A stretch of 64,000 bases of DNA from UMGS1663 sp963558185 (GCA_963558185.1 CAUWFE010000002.1:1-64000); one strand, 5' to 3'; positions 54,191 to 63,451 are shown, counted from the stretch's first letter. Numbers and translations are program-made. Notes: generated from the sequence alone by a model not told the origin.

Positions 54191-54713
54191 AAATATTATA
54201 TTAAATATTCCAAATATAGAAAAACTGAAAAAGAATGGATTAAAAGTAGGAACTAATTTTGATGTTCAAAGAGGATGCATTATAGATCCACATCACTGCT
54301 GGTTAATTTCAATAGGAAATAATGTAACTTTAGCACCAGGAGTTCATATTCTAGCTCATGATGCGAGTACAAAAAAAACATTAGGCTATACGAAAATTGG
54401 TTTAGTTAATATAGGAGATAATGTTTTTATAGGAGCACATACTACAATTCTTCCAAATGTTAAAATAGGCAATAATGTTATAATAGGAGCAAATTCAATT
54501 ATAACAAGAGATATTCCAAATGATACAGTAGCAGTAGGAAATCCTTGTAGAGTAGTAGAAAAATATGACGATTTTATCGCAAAGAATAAAAAGTTGTTAG
54601 AATCAAAACCAAAATTTCAGGAAAATTGGACAGTTGATGGTAAAATTGATAATGACAAAAAAGAAAAAATGAAGAAAATATTATTGAAAGAAAAAATAGG
54701 TTTTGTTAGATAA
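54165..54713 (+). CDS. Hexapeptide-repeat O-acetyltransferase (WbbJ/LbH type)
   Basis: 182 residues. Left-handed beta-helix repeats (ISIGNNVTLAPGVHILAHDA, INIGDNVFIGAHTTILPNVK, IGNNVIIGANSIITRDI) with the catalytic His in HILAHDAS. It acetylates a sugar. Overlaps the GT2 gene by 26 bp; AGGAG precedes the ATG, so the start is sound. Confidence 0.9.
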   Translation: MIKKMKEIKNIILNIPNIEKLKKNGLKVGTNFDVQRGCIIDPHHCWLISIGNNVTLAPGVHILAHDASTKKTLGYTKIGLVNIGDNVFIGAHTTILPNVKIGNNVIIGANSIITRDIPNDTVAVGNPCRVVEKYDDFIAKNKKLLESKPKFQENWTVDGKIDNDKKEKMKKILLKEKIGFVR

Positions 54714-54731
54714 AGGAGAAAAAGAAGTTTT

Positions 54732-55919
54732 ATGAATACAAAATTAAGAAATAAAAAAATAATTTTTTTGTTAATTTGTATTATGATTATTGGTATATGT
54801 ATAGGAATAACAAAAAACATCAATATAATTCAAATAATAGATGTAATAAAAGAGAAATTTGTAGGTCCCCCAATTAATGAAAATAATGAGATTAATAATT
54901 CCTTTTTTGGAATAGCAGATGATTTTACTAAACCTAGAGAAACATTGAAAGGGATAAATGAAGCTATAAAATATGCATCTAAAGATAATATAAATTATAT
55001 AAAATTAAAAAAGGGAAAATATTTAATTGATGGAACTAATAACACAAATTTATCAAAAGGTATTGAAATTGAGGTTTCAAATATTACCATAGACTTAAAT
55101 GGCTCTACGATAAAATATATAGAAAATAACAAACCAGTGTATAATGTTATAAAATTATTAAATGTCGAAAACGTTAATATTTGTAATGGAGTTATAATAG
55201 GTGATAAAGATAAACATGATTATGGCACGATACAATCATCACATGGATTTGGATGTGGAATATCTATAAATGCTTGCAAGAATATAAAAATAGAAAACAT
55301 GGAAATTTACAATATGACAGGTGATGGAATATATATAGGAGACCTATTTAATAAAAAAAATGGTACATATGATAACAGTATGGATTGTAGTATAGTTAAT
55401 AATAATATAAATAATTGTAGAAGATTAGGAATAGCAGTAACTGGAGGAACTAACATAAAAATAGAAAAAAATGAGATTTATAATATAGATGGAGTATGGC
55501 CAAAGGCCGGTATTTGTATAGAAGCAAATGAAAATGAAATAATAGATAAAATAACTATAAAAGATAATAAAATTTATACCACAGCATCTAATGATTCTAT
55601 AATTGCAAGTAAAAATACCCAAAATGTACTTATAATAGAAAACGAACTTAATGGAGGAATACTGGGATTAGATGTAAAATGTAAAATAAAAATTATTAAC
55701 AACAAAATAAAAAGTGGAGATTTAGAATTTAAAATAAGTGAAGAGCTTAAAAAAAGCGGATTTTATGTAAAAGAAGTATTGATACAGAAAAACAATGTAC
55801 AAAATGGAAAGGTGATATTAAAAGATATTGAAAGAGGAGAGGTGTTAGAAAATACATTTATCAATTGTGAATTTGACTTAGAAGAAGGAAAAGTCATTTT
55901 TAATGATAATGATATGTAA
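54732..55919 (+). CDS. Right-handed beta-helix protein with signal anchor
   Basis: 395 residues: N-terminal membrane helix (about 9-27, IIFLLICIMIIGICIGI) followed by parallel beta-helix repeats of pectate-lyase/NosD type (IDLNGSTIKYIENNKPVYNV, KNIKIENMEIYNMTGDGIYI, NIKIEKNEIYNIDGVW). No clear lyase acid residues can be named. Extracytoplasmic; it may trim or modify the polymer or act as an epimerase. Confidence 0.75.
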   Translation: MNTKLRNKKIIFLLICIMIIGICIGITKNINIIQIIDVIKEKFVGPPINENNEINNSFFGIADDFTKPRETLKGINEAIKYASKDNINYIKLKKGKYLIDGTNNTNLSKGIEIEVSNITIDLNGSTIKYIENNKPVYNVIKLLNVENVNICNGVIIGDKDKHDYGTIQSSHGFGCGISINACKNIKIENMEIYNMTGDGIYIGDLFNKKNGTYDNSMDCSIVNNNINNCRRLGIAVTGGTNIKIEKNEIYNIDGVWPKAGICIEANENEIIDKITIKDNKIYTTASNDSIIASKNTQNVLIIENELNGGILGLDVKCKIKIINNKIKSGDLEFKISEELKKSGFYVKEVLIQKNNVQNGKVILKDIERGEVLENTFINCEFDLEEGKVIFNDNDM

Positions 55920-55922
55920 AAC

Positions 55923-56585
55923 ATGTTAATAGAAATATATAATAATTTTAGAAAAGTATATAATAAAGTAAAATATAGATTTAAGAATAATACAATAATT
56001 CAGACTAAATATATAGGAAAAAATGTTAATATTGGGAAATATTGTAGGATAAGTAAGAATACATATATAGGTCAAAATTCAGAAATAGGAGATTTTACTT
56101 ACTTTAATACAGGACCTTCTTTTATTAGTGTAGCAACTAATACAAAAATAGGAAAATTTTGTTCAATAGGACCAGGCACATATATAGGAATAGGAAATCA
56201 CAAAATGAATGTATTAACAACTCATCCTATTGTTAGTGATATTGCTTATCAAAATATAGTTGATGTTTCAGAAAATAATAAAAAGATAGAATTAGAAACA
56301 ATAATTGGAAATGATGTTTGGATTGGTGCAAATGCAATTATAATAGAGGGAATAAAAATAGGAAATGGTGCAGTTATAGCAGCAGGAGCAGTTGTTACTA
56401 AAGATGTAGAAGACTATGCTATTGTAGGTGGTGTTCCAGCAAAAATTTTAAAATATAGATTTGATGAAAAAACAAGAAGTCGTTTGAAACAAAAAGAAGA
56501 AAAATGGTGGCAGTGGAATACAAATGAATTAAAAGAAAATTATAATCTGTTGTTAAATGTAGAAGAATATCTAGATAAAAATTAA
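55923..56585 (+). CDS. Hexapeptide-repeat acetyltransferase (CatB/Vat type)
   Basis: 220 residues. Beta-helix with VNIGKYCRISKNTYIGQNSE, then the xenobiotic-acetyltransferase pattern SIGPGTYIGIGNHKMNVLTT with catalytic His, IIGNDVWIGANAIIIEGIKI, and the tail EEKWWQWNTNELKEN. Last gene of the operon, 3 nt after the beta-helix gene. Provides a second O- or N-acetylation. Confidence 0.9.
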   Translation: MLIEIYNNFRKVYNKVKYRFKNNTIIQTKYIGKNVNIGKYCRISKNTYIGQNSEIGDFTYFNTGPSFISVATNTKIGKFCSIGPGTYIGIGNHKMNVLTTHPIVSDIAYQNIVDVSENNKKIELETIIGNDVWIGANAIIIEGIKIGNGAVIAAGAVVTKDVEDYAIVGGVPAKILKYRFDEKTRSRLKQKEEKWWQWNTNELKENYNLLLNVEEYLDKN

Positions 56586-56617
56586 ATATTAAAGTCTTAA
56601 AATTTTAAGAATAATTT

Positions 56618-56667
56618 TGAACAATTCTGTTACATTTATTGACTTTTGCATACATACAATATATGAT
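56618..56667 (+). promoter_or_regulatory. Promoter of the LRR-dockerin gene with two reverse TGTAAC-like boxes
   Basis: TTGACT (56639-56644), 17-bp spacer, TATGAT (56662-56667). Just upstream, on the reverse strand, TGTAAC (56629-56634) and TGTTCA (56618-56623) are 11 bp apart, a weaker and inverted match to the phased arrays at 6203, 28266 and 58402. Confidence 0.5.
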
Positions 56668-56753
56668 AATATAAAATAAAACCTAAGAGAACAAGGCTAA
56701 AAAATAAAAATTTTTTAACCAAAATTATGCATTGAGAAAGGAAACAAGTAAAT

Positions 56754-58397
56754 ATGAAAAATATTTTAAAAATAGCAGTTATATTAATACTATTTTTTAT
56801 CACATTTACAACTGTATCAAATGCATCAGAAGAACAAATAGATGTTACATCAAACTTTAAAGATGAAAATTTGAGACAAGCAATTTTAGAAATAGTAAGG
56901 GAAGTTACAAAGGATCCAAATAAAACAAATATAACTATAGGTGATATAAATAAAATAACATCAGATAACTTACCAAGTGGAAAGCAATTACACTTAGCAG
57001 GAAAAGGAATAAAAAGTTTAGAAGGTCTTGAACTATTTTCTGGAAAGAACATTGAATGGATATATTTAGACTGGAATGAAATTGCAGATATATCAATACT
57101 TTCAAGGTTTACTTCATTAACAAAAATAAGTATGAGTAGTAATAAAATAACAGATATCACACCACTTGCAAAACTAACAAATTTAGTGAACTTAAATATA
57201 AGCAATAATCAAATAAGTTCATTAGAACCAATTAAAAATTTAACAAATATACAATACATATATGCAGATAACAATAAAATAACAGAAATAACAGCACTTA
57301 GTAAATTAACTAATGCAAAAGAAATTTCAGTTTCAGGAAATCAAATTACAAATATAGATTTGCTAACTAAACTTCCTAATTTATATGGATTAGATGCAAG
57401 TAGAAATAATATAGCTAATATAGAAAATTTTCAAATAAATACACATATTACAAATATGAATTTAAATTATAATAATTTAAGTACATTACAAGGAATACAA
57501 AATATTAAAAATTTACAAATATTTAGTGCAAGTAATAATAAAATAGTTGATATTACACCAATTACAGACTTAAGAGAATTATATAATTTAAATTTAAATG
57601 CAAATAAAATTACAGACATAACTAAAATTAATAAAATGAAGCAATTAGAATATCTATATTTAGATGCAAATAATATAATTTATGTACAAGCAATAGATGA
57701 GCTACCAAACTTAAAAAAAGTAACATTATATAATCAAACATATGAATTTATTATAAAAGAGCAATATAACCAAGAAGATTTACAAATAAATTTAACGGAT
57801 TATTTTATAAAATTAAAAGAAACAGGGCATAAACTGTATGAACAAAATGCAAAAGTAGAAATACAAAATTCAACAGGATATACATTAGCTCAAGACTGGT
57901 CGTACATTATTATTAAACAAAGTGATTTACAAAACAAACCAATCATAATGAAAATATATGATAATGAAAATTCATATATTACATTTACAATAAAACAAGA
58001 AATTCCACAACAAGAGTTAGCAAGCACAATATATACCATAGAAAATAAATATGTAAAAAATGTACCAGCAAAAACAACTAAAGAAGTATTTAACCAAAAT
58101 GTAAATATACCAGTAGAAATACTTCGAAATGATAAAGCATTGCAAAATACACAAATAGTAGCAACTAAAGATGTAGTTAAACTAAACTCAAAATCATATA
58201 TAATCATTGTAGATGGAGATATTACAAAAGATGGATTAGTTAATATTTTTGATATAATGAAAATTAAACGAAAAGTAATAGGACTAGTAGAATTAGATGT
58301 GGATACAAATATGGCAGCAGATATAACAAAAGATGGAAATGTGAACATTATGGATGTCATGAAAATGCTAAGAATGGTAAGTAATGAAACAAACTAA
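56754..58397 (+). CDS. Secreted leucine-rich-repeat protein with C-terminal dockerin
   Basis: 547 residues. Signal peptide (1-24, cleaved near VSNA-SEE), a cap region, about ten 21-22-residue LRRs of internalin type (LTNLVNLNISNNQISSLEPI; LRELYNLNLNANKITDITKI), a linker domain (about 330-480), and a type I dockerin at 488-547 with two Ca-binding loops, DITKDGLVNIFD and DITKDGNVNIMD. It has no sortase signal or other anchor, so attachment through a cohesin is expected, and the next gene encodes a cohesin-like surface protein. LRR surfaces usually bind proteins. Confidence 0.88.
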   Translation: MKNILKIAVILILFFITFTTVSNASEEQIDVTSNFKDENLRQAILEIVREVTKDPNKTNITIGDINKITSDNLPSGKQLHLAGKGIKSLEGLELFSGKNIEWIYLDWNEIADISILSRFTSLTKISMSSNKITDITPLAKLTNLVNLNISNNQISSLEPIKNLTNIQYIYADNNKITEITALSKLTNAKEISVSGNQITNIDLLTKLPNLYGLDASRNNIANIENFQINTHITNMNLNYNNLSTLQGIQNIKNLQIFSASNNKIVDITPITDLRELYNLNLNANKITDITKINKMKQLEYLYLDANNIIYVQAIDELPNLKKVTLYNQTYEFIIKEQYNQEDLQINLTDYFIKLKETGHKLYEQNAKVEIQNSTGYTLAQDWSYIIIKQSDLQNKPIIMKIYDNENSYITFTIKQEIPQQELASTIYTIENKYVKNVPAKTTKEVFNQNVNIPVEILRNDKALQNTQIVATKDVVKLNSKSYIIIVDGDITKDGLVNIFDIMKIKRKVIGLVELDVDTNMAADITKDGNVNIMDVMKMLRMVSNETN

Positions 58398-58401
58398 AAA
58401 A

Positions 58402-58474
58402 TGTAACAAAATTGCAACAAACTTGTAACAAAAATGTAAATTAAAAAAGATTGTATAAAAAACATTAATATGAT
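58402..58474 (+). promoter_or_regulatory. Four 11-bp-phased TGTAAC boxes upstream of the cohesin gene
   Basis: TGTAAC (58402), TGCAAC (58413), TGTAAC (58424) and TGTAAA (58435), each exactly 11 bp apart, start 5 bp after the LRR gene stop. A plausible -10 TATGAT lies at 58469-58474 with no good -35, consistent with an activated promoter. Confidence 0.6.
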
Positions 58475-58540
58475 ATCATAAACAAAAATATGATAATTAA
58501 ATAAGAAAGGAGAATATCCATTACTGGATATAAATTGAAT

Positions 58541-59335
58541 ATGCAAAAGAATGTAAAAATTATAGTAAGTATTTTAATAACAATAACAATTTTTTTAATA
58601 TCAACAACTGTTCAAGCGGAAGAAATATACAAGGTAGATATGGGCTTAGTTGCTGAAAATATGACAATAGATTTAGATAAACAAAAAGAAGTAGCTATAT
58701 ATTTGAAGTTAACAGATTTTAATTTGCCAGATAAAATTTTAGGTTATGAAGCAGTTTTAAATTACGATACAAATGTATTTTCAAAAGTAACAGTAACAGG
58801 ATTAAATGACTGGATAGGAATAAGTAGCAATAATGATATATATACAGAATCAACAAAAAAATTAGTATCAACAACTTCAAATGCAACTATTAATACAAAT
58901 GTAGCAAAACTAGTATTTACAATAAGTGAAACAGCAAAAGCACAAGATACAACAATAACATTGAATAAATTATTGATAGCAGCAGGAAATGAAGAAAGTA
59001 CACAGGTAGAAGAAAAAACAAAAAGTATAACATTACACTTAGAAAAAAAACAACAAGAACCAGCACCAGATGAAGGTGAAAATAATAAACCAAATAACGA
59101 GCAAAAACCAGACAATAAAAATGAAGTAACAAATGCTCAAAAAAATGAAGTAGCAAATGAAACTGTAAATCAAGATAGAGCTAATATAACAGTTACTACT
59201 CCTACTGATGATACACAAGCAAATGGGAAAATTCCACAAACAGGAGCTAATATGCAAGTATTAGGTGCTATAGTAATAATTGCTATTTTAGGAATTATAA
59301 TCTATATTAGATATCGTTCAATAGAAATAAAATAG
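58541..59335 (+). CDS. Cohesin-like domain protein with sortase anchor
   Basis: 264 residues. Signal peptide (to about 27, TTVQAEE), a cohesin-type beta-sandwich (about 30-165; KILGYEAVLNYDTNVFSKVT, AKLVFTISETAKAQDTTITL), a Pro/Asn/Glu-rich wall-spanning linker, then IPQTG, a hydrophobic helix and a basic end RYRSIEIK, a variant LPXTG signal. It would display one cohesin on the cell wall, able to hold the dockerin of the preceding LRR protein. The start is unclear: AAGGAG (58508-58513) is far from the TTG 58535 and ATG 58541 but well spaced to an in-frame ATT at 58520. Confidence 0.78.
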   Translation: MQKNVKIIVSILITITIFLISTTVQAEEIYKVDMGLVAENMTIDLDKQKEVAIYLKLTDFNLPDKILGYEAVLNYDTNVFSKVTVTGLNDWIGISSNNDIYTESTKKLVSTTSNATINTNVAKLVFTISETAKAQDTTITLNKLLIAAGNEESTQVEEKTKSITLHLEKKQQEPAPDEGENNKPNNEQKPDNKNEVTNAQKNEVANETVNQDRANITVTTPTDDTQANGKIPQTGANMQVLGAIVIIAILGIIIYIRYRSIEIK

Positions 59336-59343
59336 TTAATATT

Positions 59344-59372
59344 GGGCAATGTTAAAAGCATTGCTCTTTTTT
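59344..59372 (+). terminator. Terminator of the cohesin gene
   Basis: GGGCAATG (59344-59351), 7-nt loop, CATTGCTC (59359-59366), followed by a T-run. Confidence 0.88.
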
Positions 59373-59395
59373 ATTAAATAAATTTATGAAAAAAC

Positions 59396-59425
59396 TTGAA
59401 AAATATACCTGAAATTGGGTATAAT
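59396..59425 (+). promoter_or_regulatory. Promoter of the wzz-kinase-phosphatase operon
   Basis: TTGAAA (59396-59401), 18-bp spacer, TATAAT (59420-59425). A longer frame starting at this TTG is therefore not the protein start. Confidence 0.75.
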
Positions 59426-59464
59426 ATAACATATGAAAAAATAGGGAAGGAAGATATAAAAAAC

Positions 59465-60205
59465 ATGGAAGATTTTGATTTAAAAGAATTATTTAGTATT
59501 TTTTGGAATAGAAAAAATTACATATTATTGATAGTTGCAATTTCAATGGTAGTAGGAATTATTTATTCTTACTTTTTTGTAAAGCCAAAATATAAGTCTC
59601 AAACATCATTATTATTAGCACAGTCAAATATTAATGCTCAAGAGCAAGAAGGTATAGTAGGAGATGTAGGTGGAATTACAACAAATGATGTAACATTGAA
59701 CCAAAAATTAGTTCCAACATATAGTGTACTTTTAAAAAGTGATAGTATAATTAACGAAGTTGTAGATAACTTAAATATAGATGTATCAGCTGAACAACTA
59801 AAAAACAGTATTACAGTTAGTGCAGTTAAAGATACACAATTAATAAATATAACCGTAACAGCTGAAGCTCCAAGAAATGCAAAAGTAATAGCAGATGAAA
59901 TTTCAAAGGTATTTATTGAAAAAATAGCACATGATATTTACAAAATGGATAATGTTACTATAATAGATTCAGCAAAAGAAGATTCAAATCCATATAATAT
60001 AAATCATACAAAAGATATAATAATGTTTACAGCTATAGGTATTGTAATTGCAATTGTATATGTTCTAATTGCAAATATGTTGGATACTACAGTAAAATCA
60101 CAAGAAGATATAGAAAAAAAATTAGGACTTTCTGTTATTTCAAGTATTCCATTATATAATTTTAATGCAAGTATGAAACCTGTTTCAAAAGGAGGAAGAA
60201 GATAA
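59465..60205 (+). CDS. Wzz/CpsC-type chain-length determinant and kinase activator
   Basis: 246 residues from the ATG at 59465 (AAGGAAG upstream). Two membrane helices (about 20-42 and 195-215) flank an extracellular loop. N-terminal FDLKELFSIFWNRKNYILLI is the Wzz signature. In Firmicutes this CapA/CpsC protein activates the cytoplasmic tyrosine kinase through its C-terminal tail (LSVISSIPLYNFNASMKPVS). TAATG overlap with the kinase gene. Confidence 0.92.
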   Translation: MEDFDLKELFSIFWNRKNYILLIVAISMVVGIIYSYFFVKPKYKSQTSLLLAQSNINAQEQEGIVGDVGGITTNDVTLNQKLVPTYSVLLKSDSIINEVVDNLNIDVSAEQLKNSITVSAVKDTQLINITVTAEAPRNAKVIADEISKVFIEKIAHDIYKMDNVTIIDSAKEDSNPYNINHTKDIIMFTAIGIVIAIVYVLIANMLDTTVKSQEDIEKKLGLSVISSIPLYNFNASMKPVSKGGRR

Positions 60206-61257
60206 TGAAAAAAGAATTAATTACATTTAAAGATCCAAAATCTCCTATTTCAGAAGTATTTAGAACATTAAGAACAAATATTCAATTTATGAATACAAAA
60301 AAAGGAATGAAGAGTTTACTAGTAACAAGTACATCACCAGCAGCTGGTAAAAGTTGGGTAGCAGCAAATTTAGCAGTTGCATTTGCACAAGCAGGTAAAA
60401 AAGTTATATTAGTTGATGCAGATATGAGAAAGGGAAGACTATTTTCTATTTTTGAAGTATCTCCCACACCAGGACTTTCAAATTTTCTTTCAGGAATTAA
60501 TTCAAATGGACAAGAAAGTGATGAAAATATATTATCATATGTAAAAACAACTGAAGTAGACAATTTATATGTTATTCCAGCAGGAAATATACCACCTAAC
60601 CCTTCTGAATTATTAGTTTCAGATTTAATGGTAGAAGTTATTGAAAAATTACAAAATGTGTGTGATTTAGTAATTTTTGACGGAACACCAAGTACAATGG
60701 TGGCAGATTCAATAATATTATCACGTTATGTAGATTCAACACTAATTGTAGCAGCATATAATGAAACAAAAATTGATGAACTAAAAAAAGTAAAAGAAGA
60801 TATAAAAAATGTTGGCGGTAAAATTGCTGGAGTTATAATGAACAAAATTCCAGTATCACAAAGAAGATATGAAGAAAGATATTATTATCATGGCAATAAT
60901 ACTACAAAAATAGGAATAAAAAGTACTACAGATGCAAAAAATAAAAGAGAAATGGAGCAATTGATAATAGAACAAAGAAAGCAAGCAAATAAAGAAAAAG
61001 CAAGGCAGATGTTAAAACAGAATAAAGAGCAAAAAACATATACAAAAGCACCAGTGCAAAAACAGACATCTACTATTCAAGCACAAAAAGAAAAACAAGA
61101 AGTAAAAACAAATTCAATATTTAATTTTGAAACAGATGTAACAAATACGGATGTAAAACAAAGAATAGAAAAAGAAAATGTAGATGTTCAAAAATTGTTA
61201 AAAGAAATGAATGATTATGTATCAAAATCAAAAAATGAGTTAAATAAAGGAGAATAG
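60205..61257 (+). CDS. cpsD: BY-kinase (CpsD/EpsB-type tyrosine kinase) with long C-terminal tail
   Basis: 350 residues. Walker A TSTSPAAGKS (41-50), Walker A' VILVDADMR (67-75) and Walker B LVIFDG (155-160). A Tyr cluster RRYEERYYYHG (220-230) follows the kinase core. About 120 further residues are Lys/Gln-rich, probably coiled coil or disordered, ending LLKEMNDYVSKSKNELNKGE. Typical CpsD proteins end at the Tyr cluster, so the tail is an extension. It controls chain length and export by cycles of autophosphorylation, reversed by the next gene's product. Confidence 0.92.
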   Translation: MKKELITFKDPKSPISEVFRTLRTNIQFMNTKKGMKSLLVTSTSPAAGKSWVAANLAVAFAQAGKKVILVDADMRKGRLFSIFEVSPTPGLSNFLSGINSNGQESDENILSYVKTTEVDNLYVIPAGNIPPNPSELLVSDLMVEVIEKLQNVCDLVIFDGTPSTMVADSIILSRYVDSTLIVAAYNETKIDELKKVKEDIKNVGGKIAGVIMNKIPVSQRRYEERYYYHGNNTTKIGIKSTTDAKNKREMEQLIIEQRKQANKEKARQMLKQNKEQKTYTKAPVQKQTSTIQAQKEKQEVKTNSIFNFETDVTNTDVKQRIEKENVDVQKLLKEMNDYVSKSKNELNKGE

Positions 61258-61260
61258 TAA

Positions 61261-62025
61261 ATGATAGATTTTCATTGCCATATTATATATGGAGTAGATG
61301 ATGGGGCAAAAAGCTTAGAAGAATCTTTAAATATGATAGATGAAGCAAAAAGAGCAGGCTTTACAGAAATTATATTAACACCACATTATATTTCTGAATA
61401 TTATGAAACAAATGCAATGGAGATAAAGAAAATATTAGAAGAATTACAACGTTATTGTCAAAGCAAAGAAATAAAGTTACATCAAGCAAGTGAAATCTAT
61501 GCATATGAAGATATGGCTTCACTTTTAGAACAAAAGAAAGCATCTAATATTGGAAATACAAGATATGTACTTTTTGAATTACCACGAAATAACGAAATTT
61601 TAGATATTTCTCCTATGATATATAATTTATTAGAACATAAATATATTCCGGTAATAGCACATCCAGAAAGATATTCATATATACAAAAAAATCCGAATAA
61701 AGTTATTTCATGGATAGAAGATGGAGCTTTATTACAGGCTAATTTTGCAAGTATTATAGGTATATATGGAAAAGATGCAAAAAATACACTAATAAAAATG
61801 TTAAAACATGATATGATACATTTTTTTGGTACTGACTGCCATAGGCAACAAAGCATTTATTTGAAAATGCCAGAGATATTATCAGAACTAAAAAAGGTAT
61901 TATCTGAAAATGAAATATACAAATTAACAACAAAAAATGCAGAAGAGATATTAAATGGAAACATTTTAGAAGTACCAGAACCACAAATAATAAAAGAGAG
62001 TTTTTTTGGTAAAATTTTTAAATAG
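61261..62025 (+). CDS. cpsB: PHP-type protein-tyrosine phosphatase CpsB/YwqE
   Basis: 254 residues, PHP fold with metal ligands in MIDFHCHIIYGVDDGAKSLE, ILTPHYI, a Glu in ASEIYAY, VIAHPERY and FGTDCHR. It dephosphorylates the BY-kinase. 3 nt after the kinase gene, in the conserved CpsBCD module. Confidence 0.93.
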   Translation: MIDFHCHIIYGVDDGAKSLEESLNMIDEAKRAGFTEIILTPHYISEYYETNAMEIKKILEELQRYCQSKEIKLHQASEIYAYEDMASLLEQKKASNIGNTRYVLFELPRNNEILDISPMIYNLLEHKYIPVIAHPERYSYIQKNPNKVISWIEDGALLQANFASIIGIYGKDAKNTLIKMLKHDMIHFFGTDCHRQQSIYLKMPEILSELKKVLSENEIYKLTTKNAEEILNGNILEVPEPQIIKESFFGKIFK

Positions 62026-62086
62026 ACCAAAAATAAAAAATCAATAGAAAATTAAAAATTTAAAAAATTAGAAAGGAAGTTTTTTA

Positions 62087-63451
62087 ATGAGAAAATACTT
62101 TGGAACAGATGGAATAAGAAGAATAGCAAATACTGAGTTAACTCCAGAGTTAGTATATAAAGTTGCAAAAGCAGGAGCATATGTTTTATCAAAACACACA
62201 AATCATACTCCTACAATTTTTATAGGAAGGGACACAAGAATTTCTGGGGGACTTATAGAAAGTGCAATGACAGCTGGCTTTTTAAGCTATGGAGCAAATG
62301 TAAAATTATTAGGGGTTATCCCAACACCAGGTGTTGCATATTTAACTAAAAGATACAAAGCAGATGCAAGTGTAGTTATTTCAGCATCTCACAATACATA
62401 TGAATTTAATGGAGTAAAATATTTTAGTAACTTAGGTATGAAAATACCAGATTCATTAGAAGAAGAAATAGAAGAAATTATGGAATCTGGAAAATTAGAT
62501 TCTATGACAGCAGTAGGAGATAAAATTGGAACATCAGAAATTTGCACAGATTTATTAGAAGAATATGTGTACTTTTTCAGAAAGAATTTTGAAGAAGACA
62601 TTGAAAATTTAGATAAGGAAAATTTTGTAGTAGTAATAGATACTGCAAATGGTGCAACATCTAAAGTTGCAGAAGAAGTATTTACAAAATTAGGAATTAA
62701 ACATCAAATTATTCATAATGAGCCAAATGGTATTAATATTAATGATAATTGTGGTTCAACACATTTAAAAACTCTAAAAGATTATGTAGTTAAAAATAAA
62801 ATGAGCATGGGAATAGCATATGATGGTGATGGAGACAGATGTTTACTAGTAGATGAAAACGGTAACGAAATAGATGGAGATGTTATCTTAGCAATAATTT
62901 CAAATTACTTAAAAGAAAAAGGAAAACTAGCAAATAATACGCTAGTAGCAACTGTTATGAGTAATTTAGGACTTAAAAAATATGCAGAAAAAAATGGTAT
63001 ACATTTTGAAGAAACAAAAGTAGGAGACAGATATGTTCTAGAAAATATGATAAAAAATGGCAACAATCTAGGAGGAGAGCAATCAGGTCATGTTATACTA
63101 TTAGACTATAATCCTACAGGAGATGGAATACTTACATCTCTAATGATAATTAAGATATTATTAGAAAAACATATAACTTTAAAGAAGGCAAGTGAAATAA
63201 TTACAATTTATCCTCAAGTATTAATCAATGCGAAGGTAAATAGTAATAAAAAATATGATTTTGATAAAAATGCTGAAATAAAAGAGGCAATTGAAAAATT
63301 AGAAAAAGAATTTTCAGGAAATGGAAGAGTATTAATAAGAGCTTCTGGAACAGAACCTTTAGTAAGAGTAATGGTAGAAGGAGAAGACAAAGAATACATT
63401 ACAAAAAAAGCTAAAGAAATTGCTGAATTAATAGAAAATAAATTAAAATAG
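62087..63451 (+). CDS. glmM: Phosphoglucosamine mutase
   Basis: 454 residues: KYFGTDGIRRIANTELTPEL start, active-site Ser in VVISASHNTYEFNGVKYF, metal loop YDGDGDRCLLVDENG, sugar loop GGEQSGHVI and phosphate site RASGTEPLVRVMVEG. It converts glucosamine-6-phosphate to glucosamine-1-phosphate for UDP-GlcNAc, the precursor of peptidoglycan and of the dehydratase substrate above. SASHNTYE replaces the commoner SASHNPYE. Confidence 0.96.
   Translation: MRKYFGTDGIRRIANTELTPELVYKVAKAGAYVLSKHTNHTPTIFIGRDTRISGGLIESAMTAGFLSYGANVKLLGVIPTPGVAYLTKRYKADASVVISASHNTYEFNGVKYFSNLGMKIPDSLEEEIEEIMESGKLDSMTAVGDKIGTSEICTDLLEEYVYFFRKNFEEDIENLDKENFVVVIDTANGATSKVAEEVFTKLGIKHQIIHNEPNGININDNCGSTHLKTLKDYVVKNKMSMGIAYDGDGDRCLLVDENGNEIDGDVILAIISNYLKEKGKLANNTLVATVMSNLGLKKYAEKNGIHFEETKVGDRYVLENMIKNGNNLGGEQSGHVILLDYNPTGDGILTSLMIIKILLEKHITLKKASEIITIYPQVLINAKVNSNKKYDFDKNAEIKEAIEKLEKEFSGNGRVLIRASGTEPLVRVMVEGEDKEYITKKAKEIAELIENKLK

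Noticed and set aside
59396..59464. N-terminal extension of the Wzz-like protein
   Set aside because: The TTG at 59396 is the -35 element of a good promoter; the ATG at 59465 has the RBS and the family N-terminus.
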